A DNA stretch of 64,000 bases from positions 1 through 64,000 of the forward strand of contig NZ_JAMBOM010000009.1 in assembly GCF_023715615.1 (NCBI RefSeq), read 5' to 3'. Below, piece by piece: positions 20,162 to 29,117 of the stretch; position 1 is the first letter of the stretch; each line of letters begins with the position of its first letter. Both the position numbers and the translations under genes were made by a program. Source of the stretch: Sporosarcina aquimarina. GTDB lineage: Bacteria > Bacillota > Bacilli > Bacillales_A > Planococcaceae. The notes under the pieces were generated by a model. It saw only the letters and a list, made by a program, of their open reading frames with translations, made no database searches and was not told the origin of the DNA.

Positions 20162-20302
20162 TTCAAGTACGATTCAAAATTGTTGTAGAGTTGTTTAGGG
20201 TCTTGGTAGCCTTCTTAAGAGGTGCATTCACAACAGCAACTCAACCTTTCAACCATTTGGGGGAAGAGATTCGGTTGGACGATTAATCTGTCTGGTAATA
20301 CC

Positions 20303-20348
20303 AAAAGAGCGAAATTGGATTAACTACTAATCCGATTTCGCTCTTTTT
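20303..20348. terminator. Aspartokinase terminator
   Basis: AAAAGAGCGAAATTGGATTA pairs with TAATCCGATTTCGCTCTTTTT. It works on the minus strand for the aspartokinase and possibly for the CtaG pair on the plus strand. It was the source, or the recipient, of the duplicate at 18377. Confidence 0.85.
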
Positions 20349-20353
20349 AACAC

Positions 20354-21721
20354 TTATACTTGTGCAGAAGCCGTTTGAAAAAACTCATCATACAGCGAAC
20401 GGAGTACAGCTGTTTCATCCTTTTTATGAACCCCGAACACGAGGCTGACCTCGGTCGATCCTTGGTTAATCATTTGAATGCTTGCGCCGGATTTCGCAAT
20501 CGCTGTTGCGGCACGTGCCGTTAAACCGGTCGTATCCCGCATACGTTCTCCTACAAGCACTACCATGGAGTAATCGCGTCGGAAGTAGGCATCGTCGGCT
20601 TCAAGTTCTTCTTTCACACGGTGTAAAATGCGCGCTTCTTTTTCTTCAGTTAAAAACGTATCCCGAATAATGACGGACATGTTATCGATACCTGAAGGCG
20701 TGTGTTCAAATGGAATTTCTTCTTCCTCCAAAATTTGAAGCAAGCGACGACCGAAGCCGATTTCCACGTTCATTAAGTATTTATCGACGAAGAGTGTTGA
20801 GAATCCATCATCCGCAGCGATTCCGACAACCGGTTGTGTACCACACTCTCGCTCTTTCACAATCATTGTGCCACGAGCACTCGGATTATTTGTATTTTTA
20901 ATGCACACCGGAATCGAGCGCAAGAACGCAGGGCGCAACGCTTCATCGTGGAATACTGTGAAGCCAGCGTATGAAAGCTCGCGCATTTCGCGGTACGTCA
21001 TCGTATGAATCGCGCACGGCTGATCCACGACGTTTGGGTTTGCAGAAAACACCGAATCGACGTCGGTGAAGTTTTCATACAGTTCAGCCCCAGTTGCTGC
21101 AGCGAGCAGGGAACCGGTAATATCGGAACCGCCACGATTGAATGTGCGGAGTGTTCCGTCTTTTGTATATCCGAAGAATCCTGGGAACACGACAATTCCG
21201 GGTCTATTTCGTAATTCAGCAAGGAGCTCCTCGCCCTCAGGAAGCGCCTGCACACGTTGAGGGCGTTCGTTGACCAACAGGCCGCCTTCTTTCGGACAGA
21301 CATATGTAGCTTCCATACCAATCGACTGTAAATATGCAGCAATGAGTTTCGCATTGTTGTCTTCGCCGGACGCTTTTAGGCTATCCATAAAAAGAATTGG
21401 ATCTTGTTTGTCGAGAGAGAGTCGTTCACGCAAGTCTTTTTCGATTACAGAGTTCATCGTGCCATCGAGACCTAGCTCTTTTGCAATCTCTTCATAGCGT
21501 GCAAGGACTAGTCGGAGCTCAGACTCTACATCTTGTCCTATCAGTGCTTTTTCTGCCAGTAGAATGAGCAGATCCGTCACTTTGGTATCTTCACTGTGTC
21601 GTTTACCGGGTGCGGAAACAACAATAATTTTTCGGGATGAATCGGAATGGATAATGTTTGCTACTTTTTTGATTTGTTGTGCCGATGCAACAGACGTTCC
21701 GCCAAATTTACAAACTTTCAT
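20354..21721 (-). CDS. thrD: Aspartate kinase (class III / YclM type)
   Basis: A 455-residue aspartokinase that phosphorylates aspartate at the head of the Thr/Lys/Met pathway. The kinase motifs KFGGTS (residues 5-10) and FNRGGSDITGS are present, with two ACT domains at the C-terminus (about 310-455). The length and sequence resemble B. subtilis YclM (ThrD, aspartokinase III). It is divergent from hom-thrC-thrB, 157 bp away, so the four genes form a threonine locus. A degenerate copy of its 3' end lies at 18421-18649. Confidence 0.93.
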   Translation of the reverse strand: MKVCKFGGTSVASAQQIKKVANIIHSDSSRKIIVVSAPGKRHSEDTKVTDLLILLAEKALIGQDVESELRLVLARYEEIAKELGLDGTMNSVIEKDLRERLSLDKQDPILFMDSLKASGEDNNAKLIAAYLQSIGMEATYVCPKEGGLLVNERPQRVQALPEGEELLAELRNRPGIVVFPGFFGYTKDGTLRTFNRGGSDITGSLLAAATGAELYENFTDVDSVFSANPNVVDQPCAIHTMTYREMRELSYAGFTVFHDEALRPAFLRSIPVCIKNTNNPSARGTMIVKERECGTQPVVGIAADDGFSTLFVDKYLMNVEIGFGRRLLQILEEEEIPFEHTPSGIDNMSVIIRDTFLTEEKEARILHRVKEELEADDAYFRRDYSMVVLVGERMRDTTGLTARAATAIAKSGASIQMINQGSTEVSLVFGVHKKDETAVLRSLYDEFFQTASAQV

Positions 21722-21878
21722 GTCACCAGATCCAATCTTTAATTAATTATGACTTGTGTGATATATTGAATAACAATACCACGATAGGGTTGTCCTGTGA
21801 AGACTTTATCTTTATACTGTCTTTATGGTGAGGACGAATGTTGTTACATAGTGTACATATAGTGAGGGGAATCGTCAA

Positions 21879-23171
21879 ATGAGAAAAGAAATCGGAATTG
21901 GCTTACTAGGTTTCGGGATTGTTGGAAGTGGCGTTGCAAAGATTTTGCACAATCACCGTGATGACTTACAGCACAAATTAGGCGTACCTGTACGCATTAA
22001 GCGTGTGTTGATAAAAGATAAAAACAAAGAACGTAATACGGAGTTGCCGAAAGAGGCATTCACAGACCAACTGGACGACTTGCTAAATGACGACTCAATC
22101 GATTTCATCGTAGAAGTGTTTGGTGGAACGGATGACGCAAAAACGGCGATAGAGCGATCGTTAAATGCGGGGAAAGGAGTTGTTACGGCCAACAAGGACG
22201 TCATGGCTGTTTATGGAAAAGAGTTGCTGGCGTTAGCGGATAAAAACAGTTGCGATCTGTTCTATGAAGCGAGTGTAGGGGGAGGAATTCCACTAATTCG
22301 GACGCTTGAAGATGGACTTGCATCTGATCGAATTACATCGTTACTCGGAATCGTAAACGGAACAACGAACTTCATCCTCACAAAGATGAAGGAAGAAAAG
22401 AAGACGTATGAGGATGCACTCGCTGAAGCAACAGCACTTGGCTATGCAGAGGCGGATCCTTCAGCTGATGTAGACGGCATTGACGCAGCCCGTAAAATGG
22501 CCATCCTTGCATCGCTTTCGTTTTCTTCTGAAGTGCAACTGGATGATGTTTTCGTCCGCGGTATGAGTGTCATTGAAGATGGAGATCTGGAACTTGCGGA
22601 GCAATTCGGATATACCATTAAGATGGCGGGATCTGCGAGGAAGGATGAAAATGGTATTGAAGTGGCTGTTGAACCTGTTTTCGTGAAAAATGAACATCCT
22701 CTTGCTTCTGTTAACAACGAGTTCAACGCAGTCTACGTTTACGGCGATGCAGTCGGGGAAACGATGTTTTATGGACCTGGTGCAGGTTCGTTGCCGACTG
22801 CGACGTCCGTCACGTCGGATATCGTAGCAGCTTGCCGAAATCTTTTGCTCGGGGTGAATGGTAAACGAATTCATTCTTTCCAATATGAACGCAAAGTGAA
22901 GTCGGATGATCAGAAGTTTGCAAGCTATTTTCACCGGATTTCTGTCCAGGATGAAGTCGGTGTGCTGTCGCGTTTGTCTTCTATATACAGTCACAATAAG
23001 GCGAGCTTGGCAACGGTGATTCAACATGCGAATCCAAAGCGCGAAAATGCGGATTTAATCTTCATTACACATGCGATATCCAGAGACCAACATTTGAAAG
23101 TTATTGAAGAATTGAAAGTGGCACCAGAAGTAAATTGCGTACTAAGCCACTATCGAGTAGAGGGGGACTGA
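21879..23171 (+). CDS. hom: Homoserine dehydrogenase
   Basis: A 430-residue NAD(P)H-dependent enzyme converting aspartate semialdehyde to homoserine. The N-terminal Rossmann motif is GLLGFGIVGSGVAK; the catalytic segment GIVNGTTNFILT and the YAEADPSADVDG motif follow. A C-terminal ACT domain begins near residue 350. The RBS GAGGGG precedes ATG 21879. It is the first gene of hom-thrC-thrB. Confidence 0.97.
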   Translation: MRKEIGIGLLGFGIVGSGVAKILHNHRDDLQHKLGVPVRIKRVLIKDKNKERNTELPKEAFTDQLDDLLNDDSIDFIVEVFGGTDDAKTAIERSLNAGKGVVTANKDVMAVYGKELLALADKNSCDLFYEASVGGGIPLIRTLEDGLASDRITSLLGIVNGTTNFILTKMKEEKKTYEDALAEATALGYAEADPSADVDGIDAARKMAILASLSFSSEVQLDDVFVRGMSVIEDGDLELAEQFGYTIKMAGSARKDENGIEVAVEPVFVKNEHPLASVNNEFNAVYVYGDAVGETMFYGPGAGSLPTATSVTSDIVAACRNLLLGVNGKRIHSFQYERKVKSDDQKFASYFHRISVQDEVGVLSRLSSIYSHNKASLATVIQHANPKRENADLIFITHAISRDQHLKVIEELKVAPEVNCVLSHYRVEGD

Positions 23172-23174
23172 CCG

Positions 23175-24233
23175 ATGAGACGATGGAATGGACTAATTGA
23201 CGAATATCGGGAATGGCTTCCTGTAACGGAGCAAACGCCCGATCTAACACTACAAGAAGGTAATACACCACTTATTCATTTGAAAAACTTATCTGAGCAG
23301 TGGGGCGTGAATTTATATGTAAAAACGGAAGGTGCCAATCCGACAGGTTCGTTTAAAGATCGTGGGATGGTAATGGCCGTCGCAAAAGCGAAAGAAGAAG
23401 GAAAAACAACACTTATCTGTGCATCAACAGGCAATACCTCTGCATCAGCAGCAGCATACGGTGCACGCGCAGGGATGCGAACAATAGTCGTAATTCCGGA
23501 AGGTCGGATTGCGCTCGGGAAATTAGCACAAGCCAAGATGTATGGCGCCGAAATCCTTGAAATCGAAGGGAACTTTGACGAAGCGTTGCAAATGGTACGA
23601 GAAGCTGGAGGAGGCGACATCGCTCTTGTAAATTCGGTCAATCCGTACCGGTTGGAAGGTCAAAAAACAATTGCCTTTGAAACGATTGAACAACTCGGAT
23701 GCGTTCCAGACATTTTTGCATTGCCCGTTGGAAACGCCGGCAATATTTCAGCTGCTTGGAAAGGTTTTACGGAGTATGCAGAGAAAAAAGGTGAAGACAA
23801 GCCACAATTATTAGGAGTGCAAGCGGATGGTGCAGCACCGATTGTTTACGGTCGTGTTTTTGAAGAGCCTGAAACGGTTGCGACTGCCATTCGCATCGGT
23901 AATCCAGCAAGCTGGCACTTAGCAGAAACGGCTTTGTCGGAATCAGGTGGTCATATTTTATCGGTTACAGATGAAGAGATTCTAGAAGCGTATAGCCTGC
24001 TTGCTGCAACCGACGGTGTGTTTGCTGAGCCTGCTTCATGTGCGACAATTGCCGGACTTAAAAAGCGCATAGAATCAGGAGAAATTGAGAAAGGAACGAC
24101 GATTGTAGGGGTCTTAACCGGGAACGGATTGAAAGATCCTGAAACTGCAATTCGAGTTAATGATGGGAAGCCATTCATGACACGTGCGGAATTTGAAGCA
24201 TTCGCAGCTGACTTGCAAAAGGAGGCGAAGTAA
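23175..24233 (+). CDS. thrC: Threonine synthase
   Basis: A 352-residue fold-type II PLP enzyme converting O-phosphohomoserine to threonine. The PLP lysine is in [10 protein letters not shown] and the glycine-rich phosphate loop in [12 protein letters not shown]. It starts 3 nt after the hom stop, with GAGGGGGA as RBS. Confidence 0.97.
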   Translation: MRRWNGLIDEYREWLPVTEQTPDLTLQEGNTPLIHLKNLSEQWGVNLYVKTEGANPTGSFKDRGMVMAVAKAKEEGKTTLICASTGNTSASAAAYGARAGMRTIVVIPEGRIALGKLAQAKMYGAEILEIEGNFDEALQMVREAGGGDIALVNSVNPYRLEGQKTIAFETIEQLGCVPDIFALPVGNAGNISAAWKGFTEYAEKKGEDKPQLLGVQADGAAPIVYGRVFEEPETVATAIRIGNPASWHLAETALSESGGHILSVTDEEILEAYSLLAATDGVFAEPASCATIAGLKKRIESGEIEKGTTIVGVLTGNGLKDPETAIRVNDGKPFMTRAEFEAFAADLQKEAK

Positions 24234-25130
24234 ATGGGCAATTCTCCATTTACCGTAACGGTTCCTGCGACGACTGCAAATCTAGGGCCAGGCTTTGATA
24301 GCATAGGTATTGCGCTGTCGTTATATATGACAGTGACTGTAGAACCTGCAGATCGATGGTTGGTCGTCTATGATGACGAAGGGATGAAGGAGCTTCCAAC
24401 AGATGAAGAGAATCTGATTGTCCAGACTATCGGAAAAGTAGTACGTCGCGCAGGTCGTGATATGATACCATGCACATTACGCGTGAAGTCCGATATCCCT
24501 TTAGGCAAAGGATTGGGGAGTAGTGCTGCAGCGATTGCCGCAGGAATTGAAATCGCTGACCAGCTATATGATCTTAAGATGAATCAGAAAGAAAAAATGT
24601 GGTTTGGTGTCGGTATCGAAGGACACGCAGATAATGTGACTGCTGCGATTGCTGGAGGCGTGACGATCTCTTTTTACGATCATACGTCATTGGAAGTCAT
24701 GAAGTTCGACTCCCCACCTATTGGAGGCGTAATACTGGTACCTCCGGTCGAGTTGAAAACCGATCACTCTCGTGGGCTTCTTCCGCATCAATTGGAGCAC
24801 AAAAAAGCAACAGAAGGAAGCGCAGCAAGTAGTCTTATGGCCGCAGCCCTTGCAAAGGGAGAATGGTCGCTCGTCGGACGCATGATGGATCGCGACATCT
24901 TCCACGAACCCTATCGAAAGAAGATGTTTCCTGATTTCGATGCAGTCCGTGAAGCGAGTCACGCACATGGCGCATATGGCATGACACTGAGCGGCGCAGG
25001 TCCATCACTGTTTGTTGCTGTGCATTCAGGCCGTGAAGAAGAGGCAGCACGGGTACTGGGAGAGAAATTCCCTTATTATACATGTATAGCCGTCACACCT
25101 GTTGCAGAAGGTGCAACGGTAAGTAACTAA
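24234..25130 (+). CDS. thrB: Homoserine kinase
   Basis: A 298-residue GHMP-family kinase making O-phosphohomoserine. The ATP loop is PLGKGLGSSAAAIAAG, the N-terminal motif VPATTANLGPGFD and the C-terminal motif TLSGAGPS. ATG 24234 follows the thrC stop immediately, with AGGAGGCG inside thrC. It is the last gene of the operon. Confidence 0.97.
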   Translation: MGNSPFTVTVPATTANLGPGFDSIGIALSLYMTVTVEPADRWLVVYDDEGMKELPTDEENLIVQTIGKVVRRAGRDMIPCTLRVKSDIPLGKGLGSSAAAIAAGIEIADQLYDLKMNQKEKMWFGVGIEGHADNVTAAIAGGVTISFYDHTSLEVMKFDSPPIGGVILVPPVELKTDHSRGLLPHQLEHKKATEGSAASSLMAAALAKGEWSLVGRMMDRDIFHEPYRKKMFPDFDAVREASHAHGAYGMTLSGAGPSLFVAVHSGREEEAARVLGEKFPYYTCIAVTPVAEGATVSN

Positions 25131-25135
25131 TCATG

Positions 25136-25183
25136 AAAACAGAGTTCACATTTGCTTTATGCATAAGTGACCTCTGTTTTTTT
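25136..25183 (+). terminator. hom-thrCB terminator
   Basis: AACAGAGttCAC pairs with GTGaccTCTGTT, with a 17-nt loop, followed by a T run. Confidence 0.75.
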
Positions 25184-25313
25184 GTGTTCAACAACTTCCT
25201 TTCAAAAATGTAATTCATTTGGTGTTTTAGTCAACCTCTTATCTTCAAAGACAGACAAAATTTAATTTTGTTGGTCAATGAATAAATAGTGTATTAAAAT
25301 GTTTGTTTTCCGT

Positions 25314-25380
25314 TTGACATAACTAAGAAAAAAGAATAGTATTCAAGGTGCATAGCAAACGATTTAGTTGTCTGTTTGCT
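25314..25380 (+). promoter_or_regulatory. Promoter and 5' hairpin before the DUF2087 gene
   Basis: TTGACA (25314-25319) and TAGTAT (25337-25342) are 17 nt apart. A perfect 7-bp inverted repeat, AGCAAAC (25354-25360) and GTTTGCT (25374-25380), lies in the leader and may be an operator or RNA hairpin. Confidence 0.5.
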
Positions 25381-25413
25381 TAAAGTTAAACAATGAAGAG
25401 GTGCGTTTGTATC

Positions 25414-26169
25414 ATGAGAAACTTAGACTTATTTTGGAATGCCTCATTAACTGACATGAAAAATGGTTATATTGAAGACCAACACTCTTATACGTGTTTG
25501 CTATGTAGTGAACGAGTTGATAAAGGAATTGTCTATCCTGACGGGAATACGCTTTATGAAGCGGAGCGGTACATGCGTCTCCATATCGAAAGTGAGCATC
25601 AATCGGTATTTGATTACCTAATTGGAATGGAGAAAAGGCTAACAGGTCTCACTGATCACCAAAATCAGCTATTGCGTCTTTTTTATGAAGGCAAAGTGGA
25701 TAAAGAAGTTCAGCATGAAATGGGGATTGGCAGCGTATCTACGGTACGACATCATCGATTTGCATTAAAAGAGAAGGAACGGCAAGCAAAAATCTTTTTA
25801 ACAATGATGGAACTGTTGAAAGAAAAAGATGATCATACACCTGCATTCATACCTCCACATAAAACAGCTAAGATGATTGATGATCGGTATGCGATTACTG
25901 AAGCGGAGCAGACGGAAATTCTTAAGAAATTTTTACCTGAGAGTGTGAGCGGTAAGTTAACGAAATTTCCTCCTAAAGAAAAACAGCGATTGGTTGTATT
26001 AAGAGAAATTGCAACCTCGATTGACAGCCAAACAACCTACTCAGAAAAAGAACTCAATGAGCTATTAAAAGAAATTCATGACGACTATGTCTTAATCAGA
26101 AGGTATTTAATCGAGTATGGGTTTTTGGATCGAACTGCAGATGGAAGCGAGTATTGGCTGAAGAACTAA
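25414..26169 (+). CDS. Zinc-ribbon/HTH/DUF2087 putative regulator
   Basis: A 251-residue protein in three parts. Residues 20-60 hold a CxxC plus HxxxxH finger (TCLLCSERV, then LHIESEHQ). Residues 75-125 form a sigma-region-4-like helix-turn-helix (LTDHQNQLLRLF, GIGSVSTVRHHRF). The C-terminal 85 residues match DUF2087 (FPPKEKQRLVVLREIA, then RRYLIEYGFLDRTADGSEYW). This looks like a DNA-binding regulator. ATG 25414 is preferred to 25393, which lies in the RBS. It is followed 23 bp later by a GIY-YIG gene, a pairing also seen in other Bacillales to the best of my knowledge. Confidence 0.75.
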   Translation: MRNLDLFWNASLTDMKNGYIEDQHSYTCLLCSERVDKGIVYPDGNTLYEAERYMRLHIESEHQSVFDYLIGMEKRLTGLTDHQNQLLRLFYEGKVDKEVQHEMGIGSVSTVRHHRFALKEKERQAKIFLTMMELLKEKDDHTPAFIPPHKTAKMIDDRYAITEAEQTEILKKFLPESVSGKLTKFPPKEKQRLVVLREIATSIDSQTTYSEKELNELLKEIHDDYVLIRRYLIEYGFLDRTADGSEYWLKN

Positions 26170-26192
26170 CGATGGAAAGTGAGTGAAAAGAA

Positions 26193-26549
26193 ATGGAACG
26201 TAAAAAAGAACTAAAGCAACAATACAAAGAAACGGCGATTGAAGCTGGAATTTATCAAATTAAAAACACAGAGAACAATAAAGTCTTTGTAGGAAGTACT
26301 AAAAACTTCAAAACACTCAATGGGGTAAAGTTTCAATTAGCAACTAATACTCACACAAACAAACAGCTTCAACAAGAGTGGGACCAATTTGGAAAAGATG
26401 TATTTACCTTCGACATATTAGAGAAATTGAAAAAGAAAGAAGAACCTTATTTCAACGAGAAAGAAGCACTATCAGAACTGGAGACGAAATGGTTAGACCA
26501 ACTTCAACCTTACGGAGAGCGTGGGTATAACAAGAAAAAAACCCTTTGA
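26193..26549 (+). CDS. GIY-YIG-like protein with altered active site
   Basis: A 118-residue protein with the GIY-YIG fold. G19-I20-Y21 is intact, but the YIG triplet reads F32-V33-G34, and the basic residue expected just after it is replaced by KTLNG. The later acidic segment LETKWLDQL keeps the metal-binding Glu position. Nuclease activity is therefore uncertain. It is cotranscribed with the DUF2087 regulator. The RBS is weak. Confidence 0.7.
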   Translation: MERKKELKQQYKETAIEAGIYQIKNTENNKVFVGSTKNFKTLNGVKFQLATNTHTNKQLQQEWDQFGKDVFTFDILEKLKKKEEPYFNEKEALSELETKWLDQLQPYGERGYNKKKTL

Positions 26550-26570
26550 CACAGGGCTCGCCAACTATAA

Positions 26571-26612
26571 AAGCTGTCCATGATTGGGATTTCCTTGTCA
26601 ATGGACAGCTAT
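26571..26612 (+). terminator. Hairpin terminator, related to the one at 30377
   Basis: AGCTGTCCAT (26572-26581) pairs with ATGGACAGCT (26601-26610). The loop carries TTGGGATTTCC, like the ATTAGGTTTCC loop of the 30377 hairpin. Confidence 0.65.
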
Positions 26613-26646
26613 TTGGGTTATAGATTTATAAATGAGGAGCATATAT

Positions 26647-26724
26647 GTGTATATTGAGAAGGAACTTCAGAAGAAGCAAAAGAAAGCTTATAGGCAAGCC
26701 ACTATAGCAGATGTATTACTTTAA
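26647..26724 (+). CDS. Possible 25-residue small ORF
   Basis: GTG 26647 has GAGGAG 7 nt upstream and encodes a charged peptide starting MYIEKELQKKQKKAYRQAT. The stop overlaps the 3' end of the opposing gene at 26716. It could be a fragment of a lost gene. No family recognised. Confidence 0.25.
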   Translation: MYIEKELQKKQKKAYRQATIADVLL

Positions 26725-27897
26725 TATTTTTAAGTCATAGGAGTATACTTTTTTGTTTTGGGATTCATTGATGATGGTATCAAGACCCTGGATATCAATA
26801 GAATCCGTTAAATTCCCTTTCTCCAATGAATAAGATTCTAAATAGTAGTGTTCTTTTTTATCTGGACTATATCGCAATACGTATAGATTTCCTGCGGTAA
26901 AGTATGTTTCTTCATTGTGGCGAACTTTAGAGGTACTGACGTTATTGAGACTAAATTCTTTTGATATAGCAGATGAATGTAAATTAAAAGAATATATTTC
27001 ACCTAATCCGTTAGCATAATATAGTTTATTGTTATGAAGTGTGGCTGAGTTTTTATAGTTATAAGGAATAGTAGCTGTTAAATCTACATTATTGTAGTTA
27101 ATGAATTCAAATGTATCTTGCTCCGATGTTTCTTTATTTATTCTATAAATCGATACTGTTTCATTAGTATCACTAATAATTGTAGATAAAATTAGGTAAT
27201 AATAGTTTTCATCCGATAAGATGGGTGCGAGAACTTGCATGTTTTCAGTAGATTCGGATTGGATAGTAGTTCTATCATTAATCTTCAGTTCCTCACCGAA
27301 TGTTACTTCCTTTAAACTAAATCTATTTGTTTCGAAATCTTGTGTGAGTATAGGAACCGAGTTTTCAGTTGTTCCAGATGCAACGATATAGTAAGGAATA
27401 CTATCTACATTGAAACCTTTAGAATCACCATATCGGACATCTGAACTGTATCCATCTTCTACAAACCCACTGTTATAGATACTAAAGAATAATTCGTTTC
27501 CTGGAAGATAGCCAGTCCGTTCACCTGTATATTGTGGAGTATCCATTTTAAATTTTTTAATGTTGTCACTTATAATGTTAATGTTATTTTTATCCTCTAA
27601 TAGGATCTGATCTTTGCCTACAGCTATACTTCCAAGTTCTAGCCCCTTCATAGGGAGGGCTTGAACTGAATTATCATCCTGTACAAAAACACCATAACTT
27701 ACTCCTTTATTATCAATATCCTGGTCAGCTGTTGTTGATAAATAAATAATTGCTTTAGTGTTCTGGAGTAACTCTTTTTCAGAAATTTCGTCTGCTGAGA
27801 GTAACGAAGTATCAGGGATATTTTTTTCCTTTGAAAGGCTAATGACTAAAATAGGGATCAATAATAATACGGCACCTATTAAAATACTTTTTTTCAT
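26716..27897 (-). CDS. Membrane-anchored propeller-like protein, hypothetical
   Basis: A 393-residue protein. An N-terminal membrane anchor or uncleaved signal (KKSILIGAVLLLIPILVISL) precedes an extracellular, Ser/Thr/Asn-rich, beta-strand-rich domain. Repeated strand patterns (VSYGVFVQDDNSVQALPMKG, ELFFSIYNSG, NKLYYANGLGEIYSFNL, GNLYVLRYSPDKKEHYYLES) suggest a beta-propeller. No lipobox cysteine. GGAGG lies upstream of ATG 27897. It follows the secreted hydrolase gene and a terminator-like hairpin, on the strand of the SHP-like peptide. The family is not recognised. Confidence 0.75.
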   Translation of the reverse strand: MKKSILIGAVLLLIPILVISLSKEKNIPDTSLLSADEISEKELLQNTKAIIYLSTTADQDIDNKGVSYGVFVQDDNSVQALPMKGLELGSIAVGKDQILLEDKNNINIISDNIKKFKMDTPQYTGERTGYLPGNELFFSIYNSGFVEDGYSSDVRYGDSKGFNVDSIPYYIVASGTTENSVPILTQDFETNRFSLKEVTFGEELKINDRTTIQSESTENMQVLAPILSDENYYYLILSTIISDTNETVSIYRINKETSEQDTFEFINYNNVDLTATIPYNYKNSATLHNNKLYYANGLGEIYSFNLHSSAISKEFSLNNVSTSKVRHNEETYFTAGNLYVLRYSPDKKEHYYLESYSLEKGNLTDSIDIQGLDTIINESQNKKVYSYDLKILK

Positions 27898-27913
27898 ATT
27901 CAGTACCTCCAAG

Positions 27914-27952
27914 TTAACAAATAAGACCGTCTCCTATTAATTAGACGGTCTT
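27914..27952 (-). terminator. Intercistronic hairpin after the hydrolase gene
   Basis: AAGACCGTCT pairs with AGACGGTCTT (27923-27952). On the minus strand it is followed by TTATTTGTT. It probably attenuates expression of the downstream gene. Confidence 0.65.
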
Positions 27953-27962
27953 GTTTGAAAGA

Positions 27963-28685
27963 TTAGATGTTTCTTACTAAAACAGTACCTTTAGCATCCC
28001 TAACGTCACGCGGATAAACACCTAATCCACCGTCTACATCTAAGTCTAACCCGCCATTTAATTTATAAGCAGACCAAATTAATTTGGAGCAGTTTTTAGC
28101 TCCAGTATGACTAGTTGAACGATTTGTAGCGAAATTATAAGAATAAGATTGTCCAACCTGACTATTCGCCCAGTTTGCAGCATTATTACGATTTGTTGTA
28201 GATGTTGTGACCGACTTCACCTTAGCACCTGAGCTATCTACTTTACGTGCAGTAGTTGAAATTGTTCGAACCCCAGCTGAAGGAACAGATTCTACAATTG
28301 TTGTTGAAGAATAGTACATACCCACATGACCATGATCTAAATATGCTGTTTGCGATGGTGTGTAATAGAAGTTTCCTTTTGTACTAGAACCCACACTTAC
28401 AGTACCTCCAGAACCCCCATAGGTAGACATATCAGCGCGGGCTAATTTCTCATCCACACCCTTATCATGATCATTTTTTAATTCCGTATAAATTTGATTA
28501 AGAATACTTTGTTCTGACTGGCCAGTATTAGATGCAATCATTCGAACATCCTGTAGCAATTCTCGTTTCGAGATATCCGGCTGTAGTTTTAGAATTTCAT
28601 CTACCTGTGTACTAGCAGATGCAAAACTAGCTTGGCTAAATAACATAGTTGTTGTTAAAGATAGGGCTAAAATGGTTTTTTTCAT
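27963..28685 (-). CDS. Secreted permuted NlpC/P60-like (YiiX/YebB-type) cysteine hydrolase
   Basis: A 240-residue exported protein. A Sec signal peptide (SLTTTMLFSQASFASAS) precedes a helical stretch and then a catalytic core in which the histidine comes first (LDHGHVGMYYSS, about residue 118) and the cysteine later (GAKNCSKLIWSAYKL, about residue 198). This is the permuted papain order of YiiX/YebB-like enzymes. The target may be peptidoglycan or a lipid/amide bond. It lies 316 bp downstream of the SHP-like peptide gene on the same strand. Confidence 0.75.
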   Translation of the reverse strand: MKKTILALSLTTTMLFSQASFASASTQVDEILKLQPDISKRELLQDVRMIASNTGQSEQSILNQIYTELKNDHDKGVDEKLARADMSTYGGSGGTVSVGSSTKGNFYYTPSQTAYLDHGHVGMYYSSTTIVESVPSAGVRTISTTARKVDSSGAKVKSVTTSTTNRNNAANWANSQVGQSYSYNFATNRSTSHTGAKNCSKLIWSAYKLNGGLDLDVDGGLGVYPRDVRDAKGTVLVRNI

Positions 28686-28707
28686 TTTTAAAACTCCCTT
28701 ATATTTA

Positions 28708-28736
28708 TTTGTATTTTACTAGGTTTTTGATAACAA
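28708..28736 (-). promoter_or_regulatory. Promoter candidate of the secreted hydrolase
   Basis: On the minus strand, TTGTTA (28736-28731) and TACAAA (28713-28708) are 17 nt apart. The spacer contains CTAGTAAA (28722-28715), an octamer also found at 29112-29119 between the rgg and peptide genes. Confidence 0.45.
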
Positions 28737-29001
28737 ATAAAAATAATTCTTTTACAACTTTCAATTACTTAGGTACATACTCAATAGAAATGCTGCAACC
28801 GTGGTATTTTGAAGTGTCCGACAAATGATATCTAAGTTACGTGTTCGATCCATCATTGTAAATAAGTTAGAAAAAATTAGGTTGATTAATTGTAATATTC
28901 AGTCTTTAAATTGTACAATGTAACATAAATAAGCATTTGAAAAAAGGAGTGCCCATTTTAAAACTCATTTACAAGGTTGTTGTACTTTTGTTTCGAAGAA
29001 C

Positions 29002-29055
29002 TTAACCACCACCAATAAACCAAATGTCTAACATCGATATAATGAAATCTAACAT
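29002..29055 (-). CDS. shp: SHP-like short hydrophobic peptide, candidate Rgg pheromone
   Basis: This 17-codon ORF encodes MLDFIISMLDIWFIGGG. AGGAGGT lies 7 nt upstream of ATG, one of the best Shine-Dalgarno sites in the region, so translation is likely. The C-terminal part (acidic residue, hydrophobic run, then Gly-Gly-Gly) matches the plan of streptococcal SHP pheromones, which end in sequences such as DIIIIVGG. It is divergent from the Rgg-like gene with 111 bp between the start codons, as in group I rgg/shp pairs. Processing and export are inferred from known systems; nothing here shows them directly. Confidence 0.7.
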   Translation of the reverse strand: MLDFIISMLDIWFIGGG

Positions 29056-29109
29056 GGTTGGCACCTCCTATCTTTGTAAAAATAGTTCCACTCAATGTGA
29101 TGATACTTC

Positions 29110-29117
29110 TACTAGTA
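29110..29117. promoter_or_regulatory. Operator candidate in the rgg/shp intergenic region
   Basis: TACTAGTA is an 8-bp palindrome midway between the divergent starts. It lies upstream of a TATAAA -10 candidate for rgg (29129-29134). CTAGTAAA, overlapping it, recurs in the hydrolase promoter. Confidence 0.35.
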
